From Hippasteria phrygiana (Eukaryota; Echinodermata; Asteroidea; Valvatida; Goniasteridae), in assembly GCA_037893225.1 (NCBI GenBank), contig JAZGUH010000209.1, positions 806,001 to 870,000 on the forward strand: a stretch of 64,000 nt of DNA, written 5' to 3'. How positions within the stretch are numbered: position 1 is the stretch's first letter; each line of letters starts with the position of its first letter. Both the position numbers and the translations under genes were made by a program. The notes below the pieces were generated by a model that saw only the letters and a list, made by a program, of their open reading frames with translations, was not told where the DNA came from and did no database searches. This document shows positions 9,531 to 22,400 of the stretch, piece after piece.

Positions 9531-9640
9531 TTTTGCCATTGCCAACCCATTTTGACCCTTGCCAACCCAATAGGAGTGTTTCCAGCTCTAAATGGCGAAT
9601 CTCACATGTCATGAGCCTAGAGCTGGAATTTTCAAGCTAT

Positions 9641-10146
9641 TTAAATTCAAATATCAGAATTTTAAAAATCATGATTGCCGTTAGTCCGAGTAACTTGGAT
9701 CCTTTATTGCCTTTTTAAACATTTGGACATGATCTGGCGATAGTACTAAGGGTCCAACAACTCCAAGTACGTGTGTGGCGTTTTCCTATTCATTAAATTA
9801 ATTATGTCCGAAGACCAAACAAAAACATCGGATTTCACCCTTAAAGCGGCCACCAAAATACTAGATACGCCACCTGCGGAACAAGTGGAGTTCCATGATT
9901 AAGTGGAGGTACAGTGGACGTGAAACAGTCGCCGGCATATGGCTTGTCATGCGTGCGTGCGTGCGCCTGCAAAGGGGTGATGTCATAAGGTCAAGGGGTC
10001 ACGATTTGAACTCCATGACAGCGAAAAGACATGTCTTACGGGTGTCTCTGTGAAAGGCTAACAGACTGTGTCCAGTGTTGGTCGTTCTTACTCCTTTTGT
10101 AAGAACTCCATGATATGAGCGACATGGCACACATTTAACCCATTTG
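9641..10146. other. No gene recognised
   Basis: Spacer with a short (GCGT)n tract near 9955. No domain-bearing frame was seen. Confidence 0.3.
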
Positions 10147-10150
10147 TTAA

Positions 10151-11117
10151 AGGAAACATGATTTAGGATTTATATTGCATTATTCCTGCTTAAAACAATA
10201 AAGTATTATCTTGACAATGATATTTTGTGTCCTGAGACAATTATTTCCCAGATTAAATATGAGAAAAACATTTTTGAAAATGTTTGTCCAAGCTACTCCC
10301 GCCCCCTGAGTGGGACCCTCATTAACATAAGTGTGTGACGTAGACGAGGCACATTACAGATTCATATCACGCGTATGCATTGAGTGTACATGTACGTGTG
10401 TGTGCAGAACAGCGAAAATTCTTCGTCCAAAATCTAAGCAAAATATAGTGTTTTTCGGCCATGCCGACAAGGTGTGTGGTTGCTGGGTGCAGCATTACAA
10501 GGATGGAGTAAGCCTTTATTTATTTCCAACTGATGCGAAATATCGGAGAATTTGGACGGCGAAAGTTAAGGTGACAAGAGCGAAGTGGTCTGGCCCCAGC
10601 AGCTTCTCAGCGTTATGTAGCGACCACTTTGAGCCGTCGTGTTTCAATACTGGTATTTTCAAATCATGGGATGACCATTAAAAATATGCTCAAGTCCACT
10701 GGCATCCCAACAAAGTTCCCAGATGTGAGTAAGGTACAGGCGAAAGCAGTTAAACGGCCCATTCCCAGAGGAGCCTTCGCTAAAAGGGAAAAAATCAGGG
10801 TAGGTTCGATGTTAGTTGTTGCAACTTACGAAATTGCACGTGTAGACCTAGTGTGTATACGATGTACATGCGTCATTTACGGGTCCAGACTATCGAGTCG
10901 ATCCATGAATTTCGGTGCCTTGGTCTACGTCACGAACAGCGCCCTCAATTTGAGTCTCAACAAATTCCAAAAAGGGGGGGGTCAATTTTTGGGCGGCAAA
11001 TAATCACACTAAAACTTCACTTGAACCAGTTTGGCTTTTAATTCACATTTAATACATATAAATGAATTTATTTATGAAATAAAATGTGATCCGGCCAGTT
11101 TGAGAAGCATGTTTCCT
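10151..11117 (+). mobile_element. THAP-bearing TTAA element, copy 2 (Kolobok-like)
   Basis: Inverted ends AGGAAACATG (10151-10160) and CATGTTTCCT (11108-11117). TTAA (10147-10150) precedes the left end; GTAC follows the right end. The interior matches copy 1 at 1882-2819. At 967 bp it is too short to encode a full transposase and holds only the THAP exon. Confidence 0.65.
10461..10799 (+). pseudogene. THAP zinc-finger exon, copy 2 (broken)
   Basis: The ATG at 10461 gives MPTRCVVAGCS, but a small deletion near 10495 brings an early stop. The rest of the THAP finger (SLYLFPTDAKYRRIW and CSDHFEPSCF) is open in another frame. The breaks differ from copy 1, so the two copies decayed independently. 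Confidence 0.65.
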
Positions 11118-11118
11118 G

Positions 11119-11361
11119 TACCTACCTAAATCCATCAAAATCCATACCCCTGTTTTTGAGGATTTCGGCAGATTCAGGATACCTCCATATTGAAAACTGG
11201 GGGATTTTGATGGATTGAGGATTGTAAGCCTAGCGGTACTGCAGGATTTTGATGGATTCAGGATACCTCCATATTGAGCAGTCACCAAAACCAACCTTTT
11301 GTTCATGATAGGTGGATTTTTGCGGATTCAGGATACTTTCTAGTTACACAAGGGGTTAGGG
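11119..11361. mobile_element. GGATTTTG-repeat element, CCCTAACC-type end
   Basis: Right end GGGGTTAGGG is followed by TTAA (11362-11365). The interior consists of GGATTTTGATGGATT(C/G)AGGA units in both orientations. The left end abuts the THAP copy. Confidence 0.6.
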
Positions 11362-11408
11362 TTAATGATTGAAACGGAATTCACGATTATCAAAAACAAA
11401 CATTTCTG

Positions 11409-11614
11409 AATAAGCCAGTTCGGTATTTCAACTGCGCATGTGCACAATGACATTTTATCCCGAATGACCCACGTGACCTACATGTAACGCATGCGTGTGA
11501 ACGCGAACGTGTTAAATTCAATCAGAATGGGCGTTCGCGTAACAAGGTGTGACATTACGTCAGCAATTTTATCCCGGATAACCTTTGACCGTTGAGATAC
11601 CGAACTGGATTATT
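11409..11614. mobile_element. AAGCCAGTTCGGTAT MITE, copy B
   Basis: AATAAGCCAGTTCGGTAT and ATACCGAACTGG(A)TTATT ends with the family interior. Confidence 0.8.
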
Positions 11615-11986
11615 GGCAAGTAAAATAATTGACCCATTGGTAAGTTGTCATTATCAGGGCTCGAATTTCAGGTAAAAATCTATTTGGTAGCTGACATTTT
11701 ACTAGACTGGAAGGTGTTTCACAAGATCAATGGTAAACATAAGAAGGCTCTGTGTTTTTCATACTGACATGCTGTTTCGATTTTATCCTTTGCTGACCTT
11801 TTTATAGGGCAGGGGGTTTGGGCTGAGAAAACCTCATTTAGAAAATCTCCACCTCACAGCTAAAAATGGCCATTAAAGAAATTCTGGGGATATTTGCAGT
11901 TTTACCAGATTTAGGAAAATTGGACTTCAGTGATAACATTTTAAGCAGTGTGTGAACAAAATCACTAGACCACCGGGATTGTACAG
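11615..11986. other. No gene recognised
   Basis: Spacer without domain-bearing frames. Confidence 0.3.
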
Positions 11987-12608
11987 TAGGCATGGGCGAT
12001 TCCACGTCGGAATCGATTAAGAATCGATTCCAAACTCGTAATCGGAATCGCGATACCACTTTTTTGAGGAATCGATTCTCTTATGTAGCCGATTCCAGTC
12101 CCCGCTCCGATTCCAGTCCGAAACGATTATTAGGTTGCAAAATGTTGATCTTAGCATGGAGCTATAAAAAGGAGCTCCATGATCTTACACACACAAAATA
12201 TATAAATGGAACTAAGAAAAAACGACATATTTAGTGACTATTTAATGGAAATGCTGGGTTTTTAAGTGTACCCTGCTCACTGTTTTCAACTGTTTTTCTC
12301 AGTGTTGATAGCGCCGCAAAGGTACATAAGGTCTGATTTTGATTTTGCAAGTTTTTATTTTAATTTTATGTTCCCTGCCCAAACTTGACTGCAATATGAA
12401 TATTAAATGACAAAGTACCTTCTATAAGAGCGATTACACGTCACCCTATAAGAGCGATTACACCCTATAGTAAATTAATAGCCCCCTTATTGGCATTTTT
12501 CGTGCTTGTTTACTTTTCGTTTATTTTTGGAATCGATTCCGAGTGGAATCGCGATTCTCAGATGGAATTGGAATCGATTCCAAAAATGTTGGATTCGCCC
12601 AAGCCTAT
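11987..12608. mobile_element. DNA transposon with ATCGATT subterminal repeats
   Basis: Ends TAGGCATGGGCGATTCCA and the complement of TAGGCTTGGGCGAATCCA enclose many GAATCGATTC palindromes at both sides. Ends of this type occur in hAT-like elements. No clear target duplication was found, so the superfamily is open. Confidence 0.55.
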
Positions 12609-12712
12609 TTTCCGTACTGTGTTACACAACATGAATTCCAAAGGAAGTGTAGAAAAATGATTTTGTTTTTCTTGGCGTAAAGTGCAGTAAATTCATGGCT
12701 AGTAGTTTTATA

Positions 12713-13164
12713 TGTGACCCACTCTGCAAAAAGGGCCATTATGTTGCAAAATTTGAAAATAGTGTTTTATAGGCTATACATTGTATAGCTGGAAAGGCCA
12801 TGTTATAAGCTTTCATATGGTATATGTCTGAGGCCTGTAGCATTTTGCATTCACGAGATATTTGAAAATGTGCATGTTTGTTTTCAGGAATTTCTTTAAA
12901 ATGACTTAAGGAGAAACAAGCCATTTAAAAAAAATAAATCAAAGCAATAGATCGAAGCACTTCACACAAACACATTCTTTTTCCAACTTTATTCACTCAA
13001 GTCAAAGATTTTGGTTATGAACTAGAATAATATAGGTATCAAAGAGGGGAAAAAATCCCTCCCTTAAAAATCACTTGTTTGACGAATTGTTCACCCTCTT
13101 CACATAGAACGGCCCATTACGCATAAAAGCATACTTATGTGCCCTTTTTGAAGAGCGGGTCACG
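12713..13164. mobile_element. GTGACCC(G/A)CTCT element, copy 1
   Basis: Ends GTGACCCACTCTGCAAAAAG and CTTTTTGAAGAGCGGGTCAC. The interior (CATTTTGCATTCACGAGATA) resembles that of 57230-57672. Confidence 0.6.
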
Positions 13165-13422
13165 GCCCTTTCAAATACACGTAAGCATAAAAGATGCAGT
13201 TTAAAAACTGAAATGGCCAGAGAATGATCCAATAAAAAAATGCTGAAGTGGTCTTTTGTTTTCTTATTAAAACCTACAGGTTACTTCCTGGAATGAAACA
13301 ATTACAACTGCCAATAGAAGTACACAAATGCCACGGCATGCATGTGCTGCTCAACTTGCATGAAGTAGGCAGACACCATTTTTATCTCCTTTACTGAGGA
13401 GAGATCCTTCGAGGAAAGCATC
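13165..13422 (+). promoter_or_regulatory. Upstream region / 5' UTR of STK11IP
   Basis: The 258 bases before the start codon carry no clear TATA box. An in-frame TAG at 13366-13368 with no ATG between it and 13423 supports the chosen start. Confidence 0.4.
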
Positions 13423-13474
13423 ATGCAGACAACAAACGGCCTTCAAGAACTAACAATTTTCTTGCAGAAAAACA
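13423..13474 (+). CDS. STK11IP: STK11IP exon 1
   Basis: ATG then 17 codons plus one base (MQTTNGLQELTIFLQKN), ending at the strong donor A|GTGAGT. The amphipathic leucine pattern matches the N-terminus of the family. Confidence 0.8.
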
Positions 13475-16400
13475 GTGAGTATTCGTTTTGGGGACATTGT
13501 TATTTTATCATTTAATACAGTAATATATAGGATCAACGATTTTCTGCTAAAACAGGGAAAGGAATGATATACCCTTCAAAAACAAATTCTAAAGGATGTA
13601 GATTTAAGTGATTCAAAACATTTATAATAAATTAAAGTCTTTGCAAGATTTAACAAATTGAATTCTTTGCAAGGTTGCAACAATTTACAACGTCTTGAAG
13701 GTTTCTTTTGATAAATTCTATGAACAAAATCGAATTACAAAAAACTTTGTTTTGTATTCAGTCATTTTCATTTGAAGTGAACTACCTGCCGCCACGCATT
13801 ATAAAGGTGATACAGATTTGTGAATACTGCATAAAGAATGAAACCAAAATTTAAAATCATTCCAAATAGAAAAACTAAACATTTAAAATGCTAAACCAAT
13901 GCAACTTCATGTAGCTAATTCTCACCATTATGCCACAACTTCCAGGATAAAATCCAAGATATAAAGATTTGTATAAAACTGCTTTATTTAAGTCATAACG
14001 AGTATTAAGAGCCAGTAAACAAGGCTTGGACAATATTGGTCGGCCGCATTGGAATAAATTGGGGATTTGTTTGCAATACTGCAAACTGTGTCGTTAAAAA
14101 CCAGGGGTGATTTTTCCTAATTTCAGGAATTTTATTGGGATGTTTCCCAGATTTCCGGAAGATCAGTTGGTCCTTAAATGGTTTTTATCATCGTAAAATT
14201 ACCTCTGCAACCTGATGACTCTATTTTTTTTGCAATTTTAAACTGTATCTTGTGGCAGAAAATGCAGTTTTTGTTAATGCATTTTTTTCTGCAATGCCAT
14301 ACAAATTAAATGCATTGGAATGTTTTGTGGATTTTTAGATTTCCTCAAATCACAACCCCCTGTAAAACCCCCTGTAAAAGTATAATTTCATTTATGAACA
14401 AATGATAAAAATCTACAGGCGGGAAGATCTTAAATGGCTGCTGCAACCTAGCCCTGACCACGCACACCATGGCACACCTCAACCGTTGCTTCAAGCAGAG
14501 CGATGAGGAATCATTGGTGGACAGTCGGTCATTTGACAGTGACCAATCACGGGACAGGAGGCGGCCGCAGATTGTTGTGTTCCTCCTAAACTATGTCAAG
14601 AAGACACCTGCTTTGAAGGTTTGCTGTTTTAAACTTTTTTTGTCCGTAACAATAATTGCTTCTACAGGGAAAAGAAGAAATGGAACCCCCCCCCCCCCCT
14701 CAGAAAAAGGAGGAAAATGCCCTTTTGTTATAGTGAATTTTTAAAAAGGCGATAAGTTTTGAATTCTTAATTAAAACCCTCCTATACTTATAACTATCAC
14801 AGCCTATCAAAAACTCTTAACACCAACTCTCACAGTTTGTGTGTGTTTCAACTTGTCATTTGAAAGGTTTTGATCTGCACAGCAGCTGGGTCGATTTTGG
14901 CCCCGAGAACAGGAGGGTTAACAATTTCAAAAACTCCAAAACCTTCTCATGGGTAACTCTGTCGTGGTATTTACAACTAATGGTAAATTTCGTTTGGCCT
15001 CTCATCTGGATTAAATGAGATTTAGTGTTGTAATTGTAGTTACATGTGAGTCAAAGATCTGCCAATGTTGGTGTGGTGAATCTTAAATTCCGATAACTCA
15101 CAAGGCAGCTTGACTAAACACATGACAGCCTGTTTTCGATACGGACAACGGCCATAGCCACATTGTGAAAAAGACCACCTGGCCGGATTGTCATCTATAC
15201 GCGCATTCCTGTCCGTACTCAATCCATTCATGTTTCAATTATATTGTTCTTGAATGGGAGTGTAATTAATAGATGGAGCTTTTTCAAACAAAGCTTTCAT
15301 TCACATGAAAGGGGTGCTCTATTCAGTGTGGTGCCTATTTGCATTTACGCTTGACTGCAAAGCCCATTCTTGGCATACCAGCCCTCCATCACTAACAGCC
15401 AGATACAAGGGGTTAAATTATTTAAGCTTCATATATACGGATGGAAGCATGTGATGCACTCTTTACCACCCCAGTCTTGGTGATGAAGCATTGTTGCCGC
15501 TGTTGTTGCAACCATGCACTCGGATCCAAGCAGATAGTGCATCCACAGAAAATTTGGCACTGAATTTTACCAAATCAGCTTACCTTTATATATTTAAGGT
15601 TATATTTGATCAGGGTAGCCCCATCAGTTAAAATACTTCTATCCCTTGGTCCCGTATAGAAAAAGTAACAATAAATTAAGATAACACAAATTTACCTACT
15701 CAGTTTCCCTTGTGGATTGTTTGACGGACCCTAAAAATATTAATACAAATGTAAATATAAAATAGACCAAACAGAAAAAGAAAAATAAATAAATAAATAA
15801 ATAAATAGAAGACAGGTATTCAGAGAAAAGGAACACAATTGTACATGAAACTACAAATACAAAGAAATAAAGTTAAAAATACGAAATAACAAACACAAGA
15901 TAAAAACATGAAAAGCAGGATTCTACAAAATCTACAAGGAAAAAAACCCAATCCGTATGCAATGAAAACCAAGAATTAATACTTGAGTGTATAACGTCCT
16001 TGTTGCTTTTATTTCTGTGCAGCTGATCCACCCATCTAGCACGTTGCACGGCCCCGTGGAAGTCTCCAGATTCAGAAGCCTGACCATGCTGGAGATTAAA
16101 AAGGTCCCCGTCCACATGCTGAACGGCCTGGGATGCTTACGTCATCAACTGCAAGTCCTCATCTGCTCACGCTGTGTTCAGTCGCTCCAGGTACGGGTTA
16201 CTGCCAATTCGTAAACAAAAAGTTTTTAAATGTAGTGTACATGATTGGTAATTCTCCCAATTATTTTTACTGAATTATTACGAAATACTCTACCAGACTG
16301 TAAGTAAATAGCATCCTGTGAAATCATGACACCTGGGTGTGCTGTCGTTTTCAAGAAAGTGGAAATTTATATCGTTTTCCAACGATTGTCGGCCGACAAT

Positions 16401-19400
16401 CAGACTACGGTTTTTCCAGCATCTATGCACACAAAACTTCAAACACGTCAGTGTTTCAGTATTTGCTAGCACCCTATAAAATACTAGCTAACCCCCAAAT
16501 CCATTTATTTCTGGAAATTACAGCAAAAGCAAATGGTGTACACTACATTTAAAACAGTTTTTGCTATTGCTTGGGATTTATGTAACAAACAGGCCGGGTC
16601 ATACTCCACGCAAATGCAAACATGAAATGAATTTGAAATCATGAAAAACAAAATCGCGGCAAAGATTCGCACAAGTTGAAATGTGCGAATGTTTGGCAAT
16701 TGTGTCGTAAATTTACTTCACATGCGCATTTCTAGTCAAGTGTGAACCAGGCTTAAATGTTGCAGTTTTGAGTCTGCTTCATGTAAATGTTTGATTTGAA
16801 AAATGCAAAACAAAAAAAACAAGTCTTTTTTTATAACAAAATTAGTAATTGCTCCATGATGAGAAAACCTCTTTTGTGATACAGTTGGATTTTGATTCAG
16901 CTGTTAAGTAAATATACAAACTTTAACCCCTTGCCTCTGGCTGGTATTGATGGGAGGTTGGTATGACTAGAACGGGCTGTGCAGCCAAGCGTAAATGCAA
17001 ACATTAGCCACCACACTGAATAGAGTGGTCCTATCGCACTTGGCTCCCCCCCCCCCCCCACCTTCATGGGAATGAAAGCTTTGATTGAAAAAGCTCCATC
17101 TATTCATTACACTCCCATTCAAGAACAATATAGTTGAAACATGAATGGAATACGTGCAGGAATGCGCGCCTATAGATGTCAACCGGCCAGGTGGTCTCTT
17201 TCAAACTGCGGCTATGGCTGTCGTCTATATTCGAAAGGTCAACAAAGCCACCAACAGTGTTTCTTGTGAATTAAGGAGCCAATCAGTGGAGGGCACATCC
17301 AGTCTGCTTTTGCTATGATTTCCAATCAATATATTTTCTGTTTCTTTCGATCCGTCCCATTTGATTTTCTGTGGTAGATATTGTTGTCTTCCTGTGGAGG
17401 TGACATGTTATCTGAAGGGCCCTGGCCGCACCTTCATACCCTGAACCTCAGCTATAATCACATAGACGCCCTGGATGATTCACTGGTAATGTTTCATTTA
17501 CTTTGCTTTGTACCTCTAGTACGTGTTTTGTCTGTGATGTGATATAGTTTGGCCATTTCTGCAAGTTGTCTGCATAATGCAGTCGTTGTGTTTTAATAAT
17601 GAATGACAAGTAGGTTGGGATTTTACATTAGCCCTAACCCTCCAGGGTATTTTGGCTGGAAACCCTGCCAGACGCATCAGATTGCATACTTTGTCACATT
17701 GACTTGTGTGCAGAATGCAGCAAGGTCAAGCTGTCACCATAGATGCACTGTGCTGCGTCTGGCAGGGTTAGGGTTAGTGATAAACGATACAATTAGTAGG
17801 ATATCGGTGAGCAGACATTTGCCGTCAGAGCCGGTCTTTTTTTGGAGGTCAAAGGAACGAGTAAAATTAAATTATAAAAATTAATAAACAAGAATGCTTT
17901 AAGGTAGTGAGTGAGTGAGTGAGTGAGTGAGTGAGTGAGTGAGTGAGTGAGTGAGTGAGTGAGTGAGTGAGTGAGTGAGTGAGTGAGTGAGTGAGTTTTG
18001 GTTTAACGCCGTGCCGACAACCAGGGTCATATTCACTGCGAGAACAATGCTTTTTTAATAAAGTAAAATAATTCATAAGGAAACCAGAGTCACTCAGTTA
18101 TACTCACAGTTATATTGTATTTATGTAAGTCAGCTACTTTTGAATATATACTACTCAAAAGATTTAAGGATCAAACTTAATTATTAATATTTTTTTTAAT
18201 CCCTCCAGTCAATTTGACTTTAAAACACCTGACTGAGCAATTGCATCATCTCACTTTCTGTGGTGCTTAACCAAGCATGGACATGCGCTGCAGTGTACAA
18301 TGAGTAAAATCAACTTCAGTACACACCTGACTGAAATTTTCAAAGGCAAATTGATCCTTTAATATTTTTGAGTAGTATATTATTAAGCTCTCTGTGAAGA
18401 ATGTCAGTATTGTAACAGTGGGCCTAAATTATACAAGTATTTAACCCTGACCCACCTCAATCCTCCAAAATCCTCCTCTCAGTTTTGGAGGATTTTGGAG
18501 GATTCAGGACGAATGGTATTTCAAGAAAGAGGATTTTGGATGAATGGTGTTTCAAGCGAGGAGGATTTTGGAGGATTGAGGATGAATGGTGTTTGAGAAA
18601 CTGGAGGATTTTAGAGGATTGAGGGTGGATGGTGTTTGAGAAACAGGAGGATTTTGGAGGAACATCAATGCAAAAATTTGGAGGATTTTGGAGGATTGAG
18701 GAATAAATGCATTTTTTGAAGCAGGGCAATCGGAGGATTTTGGAGGATAGAGGATGGTTCCTAGCAAAAAGGGTCCTGGGGGTTAGGGTTAATTTAGCTG
18801 GTTTTGTAGTACATGTAGCGTTTGTAACTGTTGGGTAGAACAGCATCCAAATAGTCGTAGGACGCCATCTTCGTAGGAAAATTACAACTGCGTGTTCAAC
18901 GCCATCAGGTGCGTGTGTGCGCAGTGTTCAAAATATTCTAAACACGCGCGCATGTTGCTTAAAATTTCTTTGAAATACAGTGCAGCCGATGCGCGTCACG
19001 AAAATTTGACGCACAAAATGCCGATGCACATGGCAATCTGTAGGAAGTGACGTCATTTGAGAGAGACCTATACCTCAATTCCATATGGTAAAGGACAGAA
19101 TGCAATCAAAATAACTTGTATTTTTAAGTATTGGGAATTGTTGGTAGGGGAAGCTTGTGAGCATTTTGATATGGGTGGGGGAGAGGGGAAAGAAAAAACA
19201 CAAGTACAGACATCTGACGGCAAATCCCTTGGCTGCTGGGAGCCTGGATAGCATCCATGGCTAATGGCTAGCTGTGTTAAGGTCTCACAGCGGTGCTAAC
19301 CAATTTCCAAATATTTGGAGCTTTTGCCATGACCCCTTTTCCCAATAATTGTCATTCATAAATGCCTCAGCGAGTTTCAATATCCCTATTGGTCGAGAGC

Positions 19401-22400
19401 CTATCACGTGGGTGTGTTTAAACGGTTGTTTAAACACGGCTGGAAGTTGTTTAAACACGGCGTGTCATAACCAGCTGTTCTCAGCCAATACGCAACAGGG
19501 AGAGCGCAGTAGGTGCGCGCACAAGATGTACTGCGACAGACAGGCGCGGAGCGCCTTCACGCGCTCACAAGGCCGATACGTACGTATGCATGTGTTTTGT
19601 ACTGAGCAAATGGGAGAAAAAGTGGGGTGAAAAAGCTTTGCATTTTGTCCCTTTTACAGAAGGTTTTTGCATTTTTCGTAAGAAGGCATTTATGAATGGG
19701 GATAAAAATGTGATGACCCGGTCTTTACCAGTCAATAATAACCTTGAAGGGTCGTGCCGCTGACCTCCGTTATTATTGACGTGGTAAAGACCGGGTCATC
19801 ACACTTTTATCCCCTAAACCCTAACAGTCCTGAATCCTCCATTTCAATATGATTTTCCACACACCCTAGGGAGTTAGGGTCAATAACCCCTTTAACCTTC
19901 CCGTTCTACAGAGATTACTGCCTGTGCTGAAAATGCTAGACCTCAGCCACAACGAACTCAAACACACCAGAGAGTACCTTGAGGTAAAGAGAAAAACAAA
20001 ATCACCCGTTTTTACACCCGCCACACCACCTACAATTTTTGTTCACCGTCACTGAGAAATAGACAAGCATTTTCACAGAAATGTCATTTCTATAAACATG
20101 AACAGGATTCGGTGTTAAATCATTTGCAATACTCGCGCTTTGTTTGCCTACGTTTTGGATTGGCTCTTTCAATGCAAGACTTTATGTGGTAGCTTCATGA
20201 GCTCCAAGTTATCATTGTATGTCATCTGTGAACATGTTATTCTATGTTAATACACACACACACACACACATGTATATGTTATGAACATTATTACACTTGA
20301 CATTAGCCTTAAGGCTAAAGACCAAAGCATTCCAATTTGCTTCCCTGTGCAAGACCATTTACCACAAGTTGCTTTTCTCCGCCTGGGAGCCAAATGGGTA
20401 CATGTGTGAGGGCAGAGTAAGTTGATATGTTTAAATCAGGCATTTGCACCAAACATTACAGGCATGCAACTTTTCCCTCAGATCAGCTGATTTCCTCGTT
20501 TTTCACTTCACACTTATGCCATTTAAAATTGAAAAACACTGTACAAAGTCTTGTAAAGATTGGAATTTCCTCGTTTTTTTGTTAATTCCAAGTTGCATGC
20601 CTGACATTAGCAATGGGATTGTATCCCCGCCCCCACCCACCAAACTGAGGTCAAAGGAATGAAGAACTGATGAGCAGAGGTAAAAGGGGAGGTAATTTGC
20701 TCTCACCAATGGTGGAAGTTACCCCTGAAGATTTGGGACAATTTCTTTGGTATCTATTGAAGATTTATCCTCTATTTAGGATGGTTGGGCCGGCAAGCTA
20801 TAAAATGTGGCCAACCCCACCACCTCTGTTGTAACCTATGTAGATTTGTAAAGTGCACATATCCACCATGATAGTGCTCAAGGCGCTACATTGTTACCCC
20901 TGCTCATCAGGCCTATTAATCATTCCTGATACCTCAGGTCCCTGGGAAGCTAAGAATACATCCCCGGCTGTCGGTTAAGCGCACGTGGGCTAATCACATA
21001 CATAACCATCACTGCCCTCACAGGTACATGTACCCATTTACTTCTGCGTGAAGAGAAGCAACTTGTGATAAATTGTCTTGCTCAAGGACACAAGCACCAT
21101 GACCCCCTGCTGAACTTGAACCCACAATCTGTAGTGACATCACGATCTCGAGTCCAGTGCACTAGACCCCGAGGCCACAGCGCTTCACATGTTATCAGAC
21201 CCGATTATTGTTACTACTATTGTATCATACCCCCCAGTGCCTGAGTGAGTTGACCCATCTGAACTTGGGCTATAACCACCTGGAGCGAGTGCCCACCCTC
21301 GGTCTGGTGGCACGGACCAACCTGCAGACCCTGGTACTCAGGAACAACAGCCTGGATAACCTGGCTGGCTTAGAGGACTACAGTAGCCTCTTGGAGCTAG
21401 ACCTGGGCAACAACTGCCTGTACGAAGGAAAAGAACTCAAAACGCTGGGATATCTGCATAATTTGAGAGAGGTGAATACAAGGTTTTTCTCTTGAGTACG
21501 TTGAAATTTGGCAGTGTGCTCTAAAACAACATGCATTCCGACTTTGTAAAAGTTGACAGAATTTAAAATAGGAAAAATGCTTTTAATGGTTTCTAAAAAA
21601 GAGATAAATGGATAAGAAATTAAAAGATTTATTCCAGGAGTGTCTTACTTTCACAGGTGAATCTCCTTGGCAACCCACTGGCCTTTGACCCCTGCTACAG
21701 GTCAGTCGTGATCAGCATGCTTCCTCCGGAGGGCGCTTCACGTAAGGTAGGACCAGCTGTTGCTGTGTTTTGCTTTTTGTTTTTGGGGTAGAATACACTA
21801 TGGACAGCTTTTTGTGGCTGTTCTGACTAATGCGATCAATTGTTTGCTTTTGCATTTAAAATAATTTTACCTTTGTTCAGTTGGCATGGTTTTTTGTTTT
21901 TCATGATGGCTGTTATATTGCCATTATGGCCTTTATAAGGCCATTCCTTGCAGTGTGGATATTCATTTCTTTAACCCTAAACCTCCCATGTCCTACAAAA
22001 TCTAGCATTGGGTTTTGGTGGATTTTGTAGATATTGAGGATTTTAGAGCCTAACCACTGTTCACATTGAGTTACGTTCTTTGAAAGTCTAAGTACAAAGT
22101 ATGTACCGCACAATGGTTGATTTTTGAGGTTTCGTGAAGGTTCCTTGCAAGAATGATTTTTGGGGTACGGATAATAGAAGTATTTATTCTGGCAACTTTG
22201 CATGCACATGCAGACTTTTTCCTTTAAATGCATAAATGAAGGATAATTTATCATAAACTTAATAGTGGGAAGACTAGGAGAACTGAAAAGTGTTAAACTG
22301 AAGCTTTTAAGCATGAACGGAACACACCTTTATTTTCAAAGTTCCAACTTTAAAACGTTGAGGCAAAAGTCTTTTAATTAGTTTTGGTGTAGCGGTGGAA

